64,000 nt of DNA from an uncultured Eubacteriales bacterium (GTDB taxonomy: Bacteria; Bacillota; Clostridia; Oscillospirales; Acutalibacteraceae): assembly GCA_900316385.1 (NCBI GenBank), contig ONCP01000003.1, positions 62,001-126,000 of the forward strand, written 5' to 3'. Shown in pieces: positions 1 through 9,027 of the stretch; the stretch's first letter is position 1, and each line of letters starts with the position of its first letter. The translations under genes and the position numbers were made by a program. The notes under the pieces were generated by a model. It was not told where the DNA came from, did no database searches, and worked only from the letters and a program-made list of their open reading frames with translations.

Positions 1-15
1 GGCTTCCAGCATTTT

Positions 16-1683
16 ATGATGTCCATCGCGACAAACCCGCAGCTGCTCGATCACCTTGAGCGCCGCTACGAGGAAGAAAACGCGAGACTTGACGCGGAGG
101 ATGACCTCGCTACCGAGGAAAAGAAGCGTCTTGAGCTCGCCAAGATCGAGGAGATCCGCAGGGAAGAGATGAAGATCCGCCTGCAGGAGATCCGCGAGCG
201 CGAGAAGATAATCCGTGAGCAGAAGGCTCAGATCGAATCGCTCAAACGCGAGATAGAAAAGCGCGACAAGACCATCGAGAGCTTGAAGAGCTCCGTCAAA
301 GCGCTTGAAGAACAGGTCAAAGATCTTGAAGCTAAGCTCCAGAAGCTCAAGGCAGAGCTTCTCAAAGCGAAAGAGCGTATCGCCGAGCTCGAAGCCAAGG
401 TCGCCGAGCTTGAAGCCCGCATAACCGAGCTTGAGGCTCAGGTAGCGGCTCTTGAAGCAAAGGTCGCCGAGCTCGAGGCGGAAAAGGCTCAGCTCGAGGC
501 GAAGGTTGCCGAACTCGAGGGTATCATCGAGGAGCAAAAGGCGAAGATCGCCGAGCTCGAGGGTATTGTCGAGGAGCAGAAAAAGCGTATTGCCGAGCTC
601 GAAGCGTACGTTGCAGAGCTTGAAAAAATCAAGGCTGCCCTTGAGGCGAGCGTAGCGGCTCTTGAAGCTGAAAACGCCGCTCAGAAGGCTACTATCGAGG
701 CTCACGAGGCGACGATCGCTCAGCAGAAGGCGTCTATTCAGAATCTCGAAAGTGAGATTTCGAGCGCTAAGAGTGAGATCGCTTCCCTTAACGCGACTCT
801 GGACGAGCGCAATCAGACGATCGCCAACCAGTCTGCGCAGATCGACGGACTTAACTCGAACGTCGCGTCTCTTGAAGCCGACCTTGCGAACGAGAAGCAG
901 GCTCGCGCAGATGAGGTAGCGGGACTGAACCGTCAGTACGCCGATGAAAAAGCAGCGATCTCCGCGGCTCACGCGAAGGCGCTCGCCGATTCCGACGCCG
1001 CTCACGAAGCCGCCGTTAAGAAGCTCAACAACGAGCATTCCGTGGCGCTTGAAAAGCTGAGAAAGCAGTGCGACGCCGATAAGGCGAAGATTCAGAAGGA
1101 CGCTGACGCAAGAGTCAAGAACGCTCAGAAGGAAGCCGACAAAAAGGCAAAAGCAGAGATCAAAAAGCAGGTCGATAAGGCTCAGGCAGAGGCGAAAAAA
1201 GCCGCCAAGAAAGCCAACGAGACTGCCGCTATGTATAAGAAAGAGCTCAAAATCGAGAAGAATAACGAGTCGATGTTCCGCTTCGATTTCGCTCTCGGAG
1301 CTCTGGGAGCGCAGGCGCTCATGGCGGGAGCGGTCGGAGATATCTCCGCTCTCCCGAACAGCGACAAGATCTCCTGCGTATATATTGTTAAGGACAACAA
1401 GAAGATCACCGTCTACAACGGTTCTCACAATAAGCTTGAGGTTGTCAAGAATCTCCGCGGCGCGTCGGATTTTGACGCCGCCAAGGATGTCGTCCTCGAC
1501 AGTCTCAAAAAATCAAATAAATCGGTTGCTTATCTGACCTATAAAACAGTCGATAAGCTCTATATGAACAGCTTTGCCGAATTCCTCAAATCCGACGCGG
1601 GATTTGATACGGCTCAGGTTTATCACAACAAATCACAGAGAAGCGGCAAGTCCGCGATAGGTATTTACTTCTACCGAGGTTAA
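16..1683 (+). CDS. Long coiled-coil protein with C-terminal globular domain (possibly 5'-truncated)
   Basis: Function unknown. About 555 residues. Residues ~20-410 are almost entirely charged heptad repeats (repeated VAELEAK/LEGIIEEQK-type units at ~120-230), which predict a very long alpha-helical coiled coil. From about residue 415 the composition changes to a compact domain of ~140 residues with mixed beta/alpha character that ends in IGIYFYRG. No signal peptide or membrane segment is visible, so it is probably cytoplasmic or membrane-associated through partners. The reading frame is open to the left edge of the window and no ribosome site fits in the 15 bases before this ATG, so the true start may lie outside. 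Its stop is 3 bases before the next gene, so it is presumably co-transcribed with the SipW-substrate cluster. A scaffold or organiser role is only inference. Confidence 0.8.
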   Translation: MMSIATNPQLLDHLERRYEEENARLDAEDDLATEEKKRLELAKIEEIRREEMKIRLQEIREREKIIREQKAQIESLKREIEKRDKTIESLKSSVKALEEQVKDLEAKLQKLKAELLKAKERIAELEAKVAELEARITELEAQVAALEAKVAELEAEKAQLEAKVAELEGIIEEQKAKIAELEGIVEEQKKRIAELEAYVAELEKIKAALEASVAALEAENAAQKATIEAHEATIAQQKASIQNLESEISSAKSEIASLNATLDERNQTIANQSAQIDGLNSNVASLEADLANEKQARADEVAGLNRQYADEKAAISAAHAKALADSDAAHEAAVKKLNNEHSVALEKLRKQCDADKAKIQKDADARVKNAQKEADKKAKAEIKKQVDKAQAEAKKAAKKANETAAMYKKELKIEKNNESMFRFDFALGALGAQALMAGAVGDISALPNSDKISCVYIVKDNKKITVYNGSHNKLEVVKNLRGASDFDAAKDVVLDSLKKSNKSVAYLTYKTVDKLYMNSFAEFLKSDAGFDTAQVYHNKSQRSGKSAIGIYFYRG

Positions 1684-1686
1684 GCT

Positions 1687-2955
1687 ATGTTAAAGAGAGC
1701 GGCGCGGCCCCCGAGGCGGCTGATGATCACAAAAAACTTAATATTGATGGTCGTCGCGGTCGTGATCGTTTTCTTGGCTGTCTACGCGTGGTATGCCAAC
1801 ACCTCATCTGTTACCGCTTCGGGAACGACCGTCAGCGCGGCAGACCCCGAAAGTGTTCAGGTTGCTCGTCCGTTTAAGGGAAGTTATCCTACGTCAGCGG
1901 ATTCATCCGACGCTGACTTTGATTCCTCGAAAGACGGATTTAAGGATTCGATCGACTTTCCCGATACAGGCAACATTACCGACAATATGTTCAAGGATGT
2001 TACCTCCGACGGAAAAACCTTTATCATCCCCACCTTTATTTCGGGTGAGCTTGCCGACGGCAGACGAGTTGTCAGCGACGGTGAGTGGTCGTCCGCTCTG
2101 TCAAGCAAAACAGCGCTTCACGACGATGTTGAGGGAAATGAGGAGGATTATAATTATCTTTCCACAGATTTTTATGTTCGTTCCGCAAATCCCGATGTCA
2201 AGGTGATGGCTACTTCGTATCTCAAGACAAAATCAGAAGATCTCAACAAACCGTTAACAGGCGCGGAAAGCGCGATTCGCACAAACTCCGAGAACGGAGC
2301 GGGTGTTTTCGACAAAGATTACGGTACAAACAGCTCCAGAATTTGCTCCGACGCTATCGCGGGCGCGATCAGAGTGTCGCTTGTCGGCGCGCAGGTCACA
2401 GGACACGCGCAGGTCACAGGACAGACAGGAACGACTGAAAGAACGGATACCTTCGATAATAGTCAAACCTTTGATGAAGCTTCCGCTGTTGATTTTCTCT
2501 GGCTGCCCCGTCCCGATTTGCTTTTAAATACCAGTAATATGAAGTCAAACTGGAATCTGTCCACGGGTATTACAAGCAGCAGTCCTAACGCGACCACGAC
2601 CTTCCGCCACAGCTGTTATATCCCCGCGAATAATACGACAAAGGGCGTTTCTAACGAGCTTTACTATGACAGCGCTCTTAGCTCGGTAACGGGAATGACA
2701 GGCGACAGCGCCGTAGAAAACACGCGTTTCCACGCTTCAAAGTCCACTCCGTCGGGCTCGTCTTACCCGATATTGGGACAGGACGCGAATGTGAAGCCTG
2801 TAAACGTTTATTCCAATGATATGATAAGAGACGACGGAAAAAGCTATTATGTCTACAAGTATACGCTCAACATTTGGATCGAGGGCGAGGACAAGGAAGC
2901 CCGTCGTGCTCTTGATAAGGGCGAATTCTCGATACATCTTGATTTCGGCGTATAA
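1687..2955 (+). CDS. SipW-dependent (TasA/camelysin-like) surface protein 1
   Basis: Predicted secreted or fibre-forming surface protein of 422 residues. A basic N-terminus (arginines/lysines up to ~residue 17) precedes one hydrophobic segment (~residues 18-36). This ends in AWYANTS and a small-residue stretch, the leader layout of SipW-processed proteins. The C-terminus carries the motif NIWIEGEDKEA followed by a short beta strand, shared with the next two gene products. The ribosome site GAGGT sits 6 bases before the ATG, and the gene begins 3 bases after the coiled-coil gene. The body contains a short direct repeat (QVTGHAQVTGQ). Family assignment rests on leader and C-terminal motif plus the linked signal peptidase; the middle matches nothing I recognise. 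Confidence 0.8.
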   Translation: MLKRAARPPRRLMITKNLILMVVAVVIVFLAVYAWYANTSSVTASGTTVSAADPESVQVARPFKGSYPTSADSSDADFDSSKDGFKDSIDFPDTGNITDNMFKDVTSDGKTFIIPTFISGELADGRRVVSDGEWSSALSSKTALHDDVEGNEEDYNYLSTDFYVRSANPDVKVMATSYLKTKSEDLNKPLTGAESAIRTNSENGAGVFDKDYGTNSSRICSDAIAGAIRVSLVGAQVTGHAQVTGQTGTTERTDTFDNSQTFDEASAVDFLWLPRPDLLLNTSNMKSNWNLSTGITSSSPNATTTFRHSCYIPANNTTKGVSNELYYDSALSSVTGMTGDSAVENTRFHASKSTPSGSSYPILGQDANVKPVNVYSNDMIRDDGKSYYVYKYTLNIWIEGEDKEARRALDKGEFSIHLDFGV

Positions 2956-3001
2956 ATTCAATTAACTAAATTTTAAATATTTAATGAAAAGAGGTGAAAT
3001 T

Positions 3002-4321
3002 ATGGGTAAACTCCGCAAGAGGCTTGTTGTAGCTGTCGCTAACGCCACATCTCAGTGCAGGACTGACAGAAAAAAGATGGTTTTATCCATAGTTTCACTG
3101 TTTTTGGCTGTGACCGTGCTGATTTCTTCGACGGTTTGCTGGTACATTCTTATGCAGGCGACGGGCGATACAGGCTCTATTTCGCTCAGAACGGATAACG
3201 GTCTGCGTATCAACGACCTCGGCGAATCTCTTGAGAGCGCGGCAAAGAATTCCTACCTTCTTCCCGCTTCCTCTGTTGACGGAAGAAATATTTTCTTCCC
3301 GTCCGACGGTGACAGCTTCTCAAATCAAACCTCTGATATGATTTTCAGAACGGCTAACGCGGGCGATAAAAATTACAGCTATATTCAGTATGATTTTGAG
3401 CTTATGGCGGAGGAGAACTATACGGGTATTTATCTGGACACCTCCGAGGATCCCGACAATTCCGACAAGCCGTGCACCTATATCGGCTTTAAGAACGGAA
3501 ATGAAGATTGGTCCAACAATGATGACCTTCTTAGAAAATCCCGAGCTATCCGCGCCGCGATATATTATGAAGGAATAGAAGATAACAAGCCTATCGTGTT
3601 TACTACACAGCAGGTCGCCAAGGAGACCGAGGCGGTATCCGTAATCGATAACAACGACGGCAGCTTTCTTTCCACAGATACGCAAAAGGCGGTTCCGTTC
3701 AGAAATTACAGCTACGGTCAGCGCCAGCTCGCGATAATGAACAAGGGTGAAAAGCGCAGATTCTCTCTGATAATCTGGCTCGAGGGCACCTTGGCGGAAT
3801 GCACTGATGATCTGATGGGCCTGGAGATCGATATGAACTTCAAGTTTACGACCTCATGGGAGAACACAGAGGAGATCATTTTTGAGGATCAAACCACCAA
3901 TCACGCGGTAGAAACGTATCTGAATGCTCATCACGACTGCGCTTTGGTTCTTTATTATGATAATCCGACACACGATATCAATAACTATAAATTCAATCTC
4001 TATAAGCGCGAGACAGGCAGTTCGGGCAATCCGCAGTGGTACTGCAATATCCCCGGTAACGCCATTGCCGATCTGGAGTTCCGAATAGTTCAGCTTTCGG
4101 ATACGAATGTGCCCAAGGCGGCTGTGACCGATTCAGGTAAAAAGTATCTGTGGAATCGAACCTCACAAGACGTTTCCACATTGAACCGTGTTGACGCGAC
4201 CAAATATATCGCCGATTCTGTCGGAGCGACCTCCTATGGTCACTGGTACGACGGAGCCATCGAGGATATGGGCGGCGGTCATGACATTGACGACGGCGAC
4301 ATTAACGACGACGATTGGTAA
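3002..4321 (+). CDS. SipW-dependent surface protein 2
   Basis: 439 residues, predicted extracellular. The start is the ATG at 3002, preceded by AAGAGGTG; an ATG 18 bases upstream lacks a ribosome site. The N-terminus has a basic stretch (RKRLVVAVANATSQCRTDRKK), a hydrophobic core at ~residues 29-48, then CWYIL, matching the aromatic leader motif of its neighbours. The C-terminal half contains LIIWLEGTLAEC and an FEDQTTNHA element. Equivalents (VWLEDNSA, IEDKTTNSN) occur in the next protein, so the two are paralogues. The protein ends in a very acidic tail rich in aspartate (GGGHDIDDGDINDDDW), which could bind calcium or pack in a fibre; that is speculation. It is in the same operon as its neighbours. 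Confidence 0.78.
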   Translation: MGKLRKRLVVAVANATSQCRTDRKKMVLSIVSLFLAVTVLISSTVCWYILMQATGDTGSISLRTDNGLRINDLGESLESAAKNSYLLPASSVDGRNIFFPSDGDSFSNQTSDMIFRTANAGDKNYSYIQYDFELMAEENYTGIYLDTSEDPDNSDKPCTYIGFKNGNEDWSNNDDLLRKSRAIRAAIYYEGIEDNKPIVFTTQQVAKETEAVSVIDNNDGSFLSTDTQKAVPFRNYSYGQRQLAIMNKGEKRRFSLIIWLEGTLAECTDDLMGLEIDMNFKFTTSWENTEEIIFEDQTTNHAVETYLNAHHDCALVLYYDNPTHDINNYKFNLYKRETGSSGNPQWYCNIPGNAIADLEFRIVQLSDTNVPKAAVTDSGKKYLWNRTSQDVSTLNRVDATKYIADSVGATSYGHWYDGAIEDMGGGHDIDDGDINDDDW

Positions 4322-4340
4322 TTAAGAAAGGAGGAGCGTT

Positions 4341-6653
4341 ATGCGAAAGATGAATAAGAAAAACTTAATACTCTCCGTTATCGCGCTCCTTTTGGTTATG
4401 CTTGTTTCCGTCGGCGCGACATACAGCTGGATCGAGGACATCGCCAAGGTCGAGCTCAACACAACCGACAGCGAAGGCAAGAACATTCCGCTCACAGTCG
4501 GAAAGAATATCGCGGGCGTTTACGAGGTTACCAGTGATAACGCCTACATAAACCTCGGCACGGCTTGGACAACAAATTCCACAACGAATAAGCGCGAGAT
4601 CAACTCCACCGTTGTTCGCACCGAGGACAGCAAGACTATCAACGGAAGCAAGGGCTATTTCTATGAGTCGGGCGATTTTCACCTGACTCCGTGTATAGGC
4701 GACGGTCAGAATTTCTATTTTCACAAGGGCGCAAGCAATTATATCGCGGGCAACCACGACAACGCCAATGTAGATTACATCAGCTCCACGATCGAGATCA
4801 GTTCGCCGACCGCGAAAACCGAGTTCTGGTTTGACGAGGACAGCATTGATTTTGACCTTTATAACGGCAGCACACAGGTAACGAATGCCGACAACTATAT
4901 CCGCGTCGCCATAATCGTTGACGGAATCAAGAAGATTTATTCAAACGAGGGCAGCGGAACGAGCAACAATAAGGGCTACGATACCCTTGACAACGGAAGC
5001 AGAGCCACCAAGCACGATATCAGCAAGTTTGAGTCATACACGCATTACGCGGACGAAGAAAACGCGCAGAATCTGAGCGCCACCCGCGGCGTAAACGGCA
5101 ACACGCTCTTTACCGTCGGCAAGGGCGAGACAAAGTCGGTCACCTTCCGCGTATGGCTTGAGGACAACTCGGCGGTAGCGAACGTTGACAAAGCCAACCT
5201 CAAAATGCGCCTTATCTCCTCTTGGGCATTTACTAGAAATATTACCATAGAGGATAAGACGACTAATAGCAATGAAGCCTCTTGGTTGGTTGGAAACAAT
5301 TCTTCCCATAAGATTTTTTTGGCGATTCCTGCCGCAAAGGTTAATGATACTTGGGAAAGCGGAGTAAGCTACTGGCCCGTAGCTCTTTCTACCACTACGC
5401 ACGAGGCGACCGTTCAAAATATCCCCGCCGTTTATAACGGAGAAAAAATGTTCCTTTACCGATGCAGAAACGAGTGGGACGGAACGATTGGCTCAGGTGA
5501 TGGCTTTAACGCCAAGGTTAACGACGGTTTGGTAAAGAACGGAATGTTAGTGGACGAAGGCGGGGTCAATGCGTGGAACTTCTGGCGCACCAATTTACCC
5601 GATTCGTTCTCAGACGAGAAATATACTGTTTATGGCGGAAGCTTAGATAATTATATTCATGATATATATCGCGATAGGTTTGGTACAGATATTGACCAGA
5701 CTAACCAAGGCTACGGCACTTGGGACGGAGTAAGCACGGTTGAGTTCCATTCAACGGATATTACACTAAAAGACAGCAACACAAAGCTTGCCGCTCCGGC
5801 AAAGGATTTGAAAAATCCAAAGTTGATAGTAGAAGATTACAGCGATTACTTTACTTCGGGGTATGTATATTATTCCATAATGTATTGCTATAATGTTTCA
5901 AATGGCTACTGGCGCATTTATTTGCCGACAACTTCAACAAAGATTACCTTCCATTACTGTGCTGACAACAAAACAGGCTCAGGTGACGGTTACTATGGTC
6001 ATGATAGAACTTTTGGTTACAGAGTTCAGAATAGTGCAACATCCGTTTACCAATCCCAGACGATAAACTTAGATAACGGTAATTATGGAATCTATGAGCG
6101 CACTGCGTCTCAGAATATTTTTACAACCAATAACGTAGATCAATATTATGATTACTGGCGTTTCTCAGGCGCGTGGTCTGAGGGCACAACCGACGATCAG
6201 ACTACGACAGCGGCTACCACTGCGGCTACTACTGCTGCGGCTCAGAATTCGGGAACTACCGAATTAACTTCAACCGCCGACTCAGACGGACTGTATATTT
6301 ACGGTCAGCTTGAAGGAACAGGCAGCAATTACTTCGCAAAATTTGATAACGGATCAACTAACGGATCAAAGGTAAAGATACCGATTACAGATTCTAATGC
6401 AAATTATGTTGTTCGGTTATGCGAGAAAAGCGGATCAGACTATACCTATTACGGAGTAGATTCTAACGTACAGTATAAATCCATGACAATTGGAACAATC
6501 AATCAGCAAACGAATGTTGACAGCTCTAATGTTAATAAAGGCAGAGGGATAGTGTTCAGTGTCAATGGTAATGATACAGGTTATTTAACGATAACGTACG
6601 GCAGTAAGACGAACGATAGTATCTCGTTTAGTTGGAGCTTTACAGCTTCATAA
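4341..6653 (+). CDS. SipW-dependent surface protein 3 (large, with Thr/Ala-rich linker)
   Basis: 770 residues, the largest of the four SipW-substrate-like proteins. A GGAGG site precedes the ATG. The leader is a short lysine-rich head, a hydrophobic core at ~residues 8-26 and ATYSWIEDIA. The first ~330 residues resemble surface protein 2 (VWLEDNSA and IEDKTTNSN elements). The second half is different: tyrosine/asparagine-rich beta sequence, a TTTAATTAATTAAA linker near residues 620-635, and a final domain ending SFSWSFTAS. From about base 5220 the DNA becomes visibly more AT-rich than the first third of the gene, suggesting an exchanged or separately evolving module. It is probably exported, then cleaved by the SipW-like peptidase encoded downstream. 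Confidence 0.78.
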   Translation: MRKMNKKNLILSVIALLLVMLVSVGATYSWIEDIAKVELNTTDSEGKNIPLTVGKNIAGVYEVTSDNAYINLGTAWTTNSTTNKREINSTVVRTEDSKTINGSKGYFYESGDFHLTPCIGDGQNFYFHKGASNYIAGNHDNANVDYISSTIEISSPTAKTEFWFDEDSIDFDLYNGSTQVTNADNYIRVAIIVDGIKKIYSNEGSGTSNNKGYDTLDNGSRATKHDISKFESYTHYADEENAQNLSATRGVNGNTLFTVGKGETKSVTFRVWLEDNSAVANVDKANLKMRLISSWAFTRNITIEDKTTNSNEASWLVGNNSSHKIFLAIPAAKVNDTWESGVSYWPVALSTTTHEATVQNIPAVYNGEKMFLYRCRNEWDGTIGSGDGFNAKVNDGLVKNGMLVDEGGVNAWNFWRTNLPDSFSDEKYTVYGGSLDNYIHDIYRDRFGTDIDQTNQGYGTWDGVSTVEFHSTDITLKDSNTKLAAPAKDLKNPKLIVEDYSDYFTSGYVYYSIMYCYNVSNGYWRIYLPTTSTKITFHYCADNKTGSGDGYYGHDRTFGYRVQNSATSVYQSQTINLDNGNYGIYERTASQNIFTTNNVDQYYDYWRFSGAWSEGTTDDQTTTAATTAATTAAAQNSGTTELTSTADSDGLYIYGQLEGTGSNYFAKFDNGSTNGSKVKIPITDSNANYVVRLCEKSGSDYTYYGVDSNVQYKSMTIGTINQQTNVDSSNVNKGRGIVFSVNGNDTGYLTITYGSKTNDSISFSWSFTAS

Positions 6654-6672
6654 AAAGTAAGGTGGTGAAACC

Positions 6673-7914
6673 ATGAAAACAACTAAAAAGCTCGCGATCC
6701 TCAGCTTGGCGCTCATAATGTGTCTTTCCGCTGTTACTCCGTCGTTCTCATGGTTTACCCACAACGCCGAGTACAACGGCGAAACGCTGATAAGCAAGGG
6801 CAAGGGTATTTCTTACAAGCGCGACGACCTTCCCGTGTCCAAGGGCGGCAGCGGTATTTCGGCAGAAACCAAAGCCTATCAGATGGACGGAGAGAAAATC
6901 GCTCTTGACGCAAACCAGAACAAGCTCTACAAAACCGCCGAACACGTCAACGACGCTGTTGCCGCTGATTCAATTCAATTTTACAGAACTACATTTACAA
7001 AAACAGGAGAGGGAACCGCTTACCTCAATCTTTATCTGAACAACATCACAAACCACGTTGATGTTAAGGTCGGCGCGAATTACCCCACGGTAAACGAGCA
7101 GTCCACAGGAAAGAGCGAGCGCGAGGTCGTTCCTAATCCCGCTATGCGCATCTACTTTGAACCCCGTGACGCCAAGGGCTGGGACGGAGATTACATGTAC
7201 CTCTACGCTAAGCCCGTCGGCGGAAGCTATCCCTCGTCAGGAACAGCTATGACTAAAGCGGACGGCTCAACCAACAGCTCTGCGACTTATTTTACAGGCA
7301 ATGGCGCGACAAACAAAAAGACGTTTTTCTGTGATTTGCCGTCGACCTCCGTTACCGAGGAGTTCTTCATTTCCAAAGAGTCAACTTTTGCGAACGCATC
7401 GAATTTCAAGCGTACCCGTTCGTTCTCCTCTTATGTTCCTCAGACGGTTTACAGCCTTACGGGCTATTCCACAAACGATAACAACCTCTATGCCGCGTGC
7501 GAGACCCGCATCGAGGACGGAGCGATGTCCGTTCCCTATACCCTCAAATCCGTGACCGCGTCAGCGGGCGGAACCGTATATGTCAGTCTGCCGAGGGGCT
7601 ACAAGGGCTGTTCCGTCGACTATTCGATGGAAGACAGTGATAGTGACCATTATGATCTTCAAGAGCAGTCGGGCTTGCTGACCATTACCGATCAGGGTAC
7701 TAATCCGATAACCACGACCGTTACAGGTACGGGTCTGGGAGATACCGTGTCTTTTAACACGACCGTAAGATTCAACAGCACGACGGACAATATCCCGATC
7801 TGCCGCAATATCAAGGTCGCGCAGGATGAAGAGGTAATCGTTGAATGGTATATCCGCAACGATACAGGTGCCTCGGTTTCCTTCAACGCGAGCAACCTTT
7901 ACGTAACCTATTAA
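6673..7914 (+). CDS. SipW-dependent surface protein 4
   Basis: 413 residues, predicted secreted. AAGGTGG precedes the ATG. The N-terminus reads as lysine-rich head, hydrophobic core (~residues 8-22) and PSFSWFTHNAEYNGETLISKG. This is the clearest match in the cluster to the leader plus mature start of TasA/camelysin-type SipW substrates. The body is beta-rich with no recognised domain. The C-terminus (IVEWYIRNDTGASVSFNASNL) resembles a fibre-type beta strand rather than the WIEG motif of the first three paralogues. The gene ends 2 bases before the signal peptidase start, so peptidase and substrate are tightly coupled. Confidence 0.8.
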   Translation: MKTTKKLAILSLALIMCLSAVTPSFSWFTHNAEYNGETLISKGKGISYKRDDLPVSKGGSGISAETKAYQMDGEKIALDANQNKLYKTAEHVNDAVAADSIQFYRTTFTKTGEGTAYLNLYLNNITNHVDVKVGANYPTVNEQSTGKSEREVVPNPAMRIYFEPRDAKGWDGDYMYLYAKPVGGSYPSSGTAMTKADGSTNSSATYFTGNGATNKKTFFCDLPSTSVTEEFFISKESTFANASNFKRTRSFSSYVPQTVYSLTGYSTNDNNLYAACETRIEDGAMSVPYTLKSVTASAGGTVYVSLPRGYKGCSVDYSMEDSDSDHYDLQEQSGLLTITDQGTNPITTTVTGTGLGDTVSFNTTVRFNSTTDNIPICRNIKVAQDEEVIVEWYIRNDTGASVSFNASNLYVTY

Positions 7915-7916
7915 TA

Positions 7917-8567
7917 ATGAAAAAAAAAGAAAACAAGCGCAGCGTGTTCCGCATAATCAAGAACACGCTGTTTGTACTCATATTGGTAACGCTGGTCGCG
8001 GTTATCGTGACCACGATAATAACACGTATCAACGGCGAGACCCCGTCCCTGTTCGGCTACTCGATGTTCCGCGTAAGCACGGGCTCAATGGCGCCCGAGC
8101 TTCAGGTCGGCGACGTAATTCTGATCCAAGATACCGACCCAATGACCCTCAAGGCAGGCGATATCATCACCTATGACGGCAAAGAGGGCGACTTCGCGGG
8201 CAGGATCGTCACCCACCGCGTAGTGAAAGCGCCCTATAAGGACGGCAAAGAGACCTATATCCTTACCAAGGGCGACGCGAACTCGCTCAACGACCCAAAG
8301 GTAAACGTCAAGGACGTTCGCGGCAAGCTTGTGGTGAAGGTGGATATCCTCAAGGGGCTGTATAATTTCTTCATTACGCCGTGGGGTCTGCTCACCATCA
8401 TCGCGCTGGTCATTCTCGCGTTCTTCAATGAGATCGTGATCTTTGTCAAGTCGCTGTTCGGGATCGGCTACGAGCCCGAGCCCGAGGAGAGCGTCGAGGA
8501 GATCATCGAGCGCTATCAGAGAGAAAACGCCGAAAAACAGGCGGAGAAAGAGGAGGAAGAAAAATGA
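7917..8567 (+). CDS. sipW: SipW-like (ER/archaeal-type) signal peptidase I
   Basis: Membrane peptidase that would cleave the leaders of the four preceding proteins. 216 residues. One N-terminal membrane segment (~18-40) is followed by the catalytic serine in STGSM (Ser57) and the catalytic histidine in VTHRVV (His100). The Ser-His arrangement, rather than Ser-Lys, is the hallmark of the SipW/ER type. A second membrane segment lies at ~155-180, and the highly charged Glu/Lys tail is presumably cytoplasmic. The ATG at 7917 follows the previous stop as TAA-TA-ATG with no Shine-Dalgarno sequence, so translation probably depends on reinitiation. A longer open frame begins inside the previous gene but lacks support. 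The stop overlaps the next start by four bases. Confidence 0.92.
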   Translation: MKKKENKRSVFRIIKNTLFVLILVTLVAVIVTTIITRINGETPSLFGYSMFRVSTGSMAPELQVGDVILIQDTDPMTLKAGDIITYDGKEGDFAGRIVTHRVVKAPYKDGKETYILTKGDANSLNDPKVNVKDVRGKLVVKVDILKGLYNFFITPWGLLTIIALVILAFFNEIVIFVKSLFGIGYEPEPEESVEEIIERYQRENAEKQAEKEEEEK

Positions 8568-8950
8568 AAAAGCTGATCTGCGTCGTTGCGGCGCTTGCTC
8601 TTATGCTGTCAGCCCTCGCGGGCTGCGCCAACCGCTACGACAAGGCGCCATCGGAATATACCAAAATCCGCTGGATAACACCCGATTACAGCTTCAGCAT
8701 CTATCCCTCCAAGGAGTGCACGGGCAGCTATAAGTTCGGCGAAACCACCTATTCCATCAAGGCGGAGTTTGAGACCTCGACCGTCATCGTCCGCGACGCG
8801 GGCAACAAGTACACCCGCCTGTTCATCGCGGACTGGATGTATAAGGACGACGACCTCTATATTTACAATATAGATTACAACACCAAGGCGTATAAGGAGT
8901 TCGAGACCAACTACTCCGAGTTTTACACTCTTTCACAGGAAAAGCTCTGA
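8564..8950 (+). CDS. Small lipoprotein of the SipW cluster
   Basis: 128 residues with a classical lipoprotein signal: lysine head, hydrophobic core and lipobox LAGC, with Cys21 as the lipidated residue. The mature part is ~107 residues of beta-rich sequence with many Tyr and Asp residues, and I recognise no family. It overlaps the signal peptidase gene by four bases (ATGA), so it is translationally coupled and very likely works with it, for example as an envelope anchor or assembly factor for the fibre proteins (inference). A strong terminator follows 50 bases after the stop, closing the operon. Confidence 0.85.
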   Translation: MKKLICVVAALALMLSALAGCANRYDKAPSEYTKIRWITPDYSFSIYPSKECTGSYKFGETTYSIKAEFETSTVIVRDAGNKYTRLFIADWMYKDDDLYIYNIDYNTKAYKEFETNYSEFYTLSQEKL

Positions 8951-9000
8951 GCTTACGCTTTGATGTGCAAATTCACCATATTAAAAATCAGCAATCGCAA

Positions 9001-9027
9001 ATCGCCCTATTAAGGGCGATTTTTTAT
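9001..9027 (+). terminator. Rho-independent terminator of the SipW operon
   Basis: An ATCGCCCT / AGGGCGAT stem of eight base pairs with an ATTA loop is followed directly by TTTTT. It ends the coiled-coil to lipoprotein transcription unit. Confidence 0.9.
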
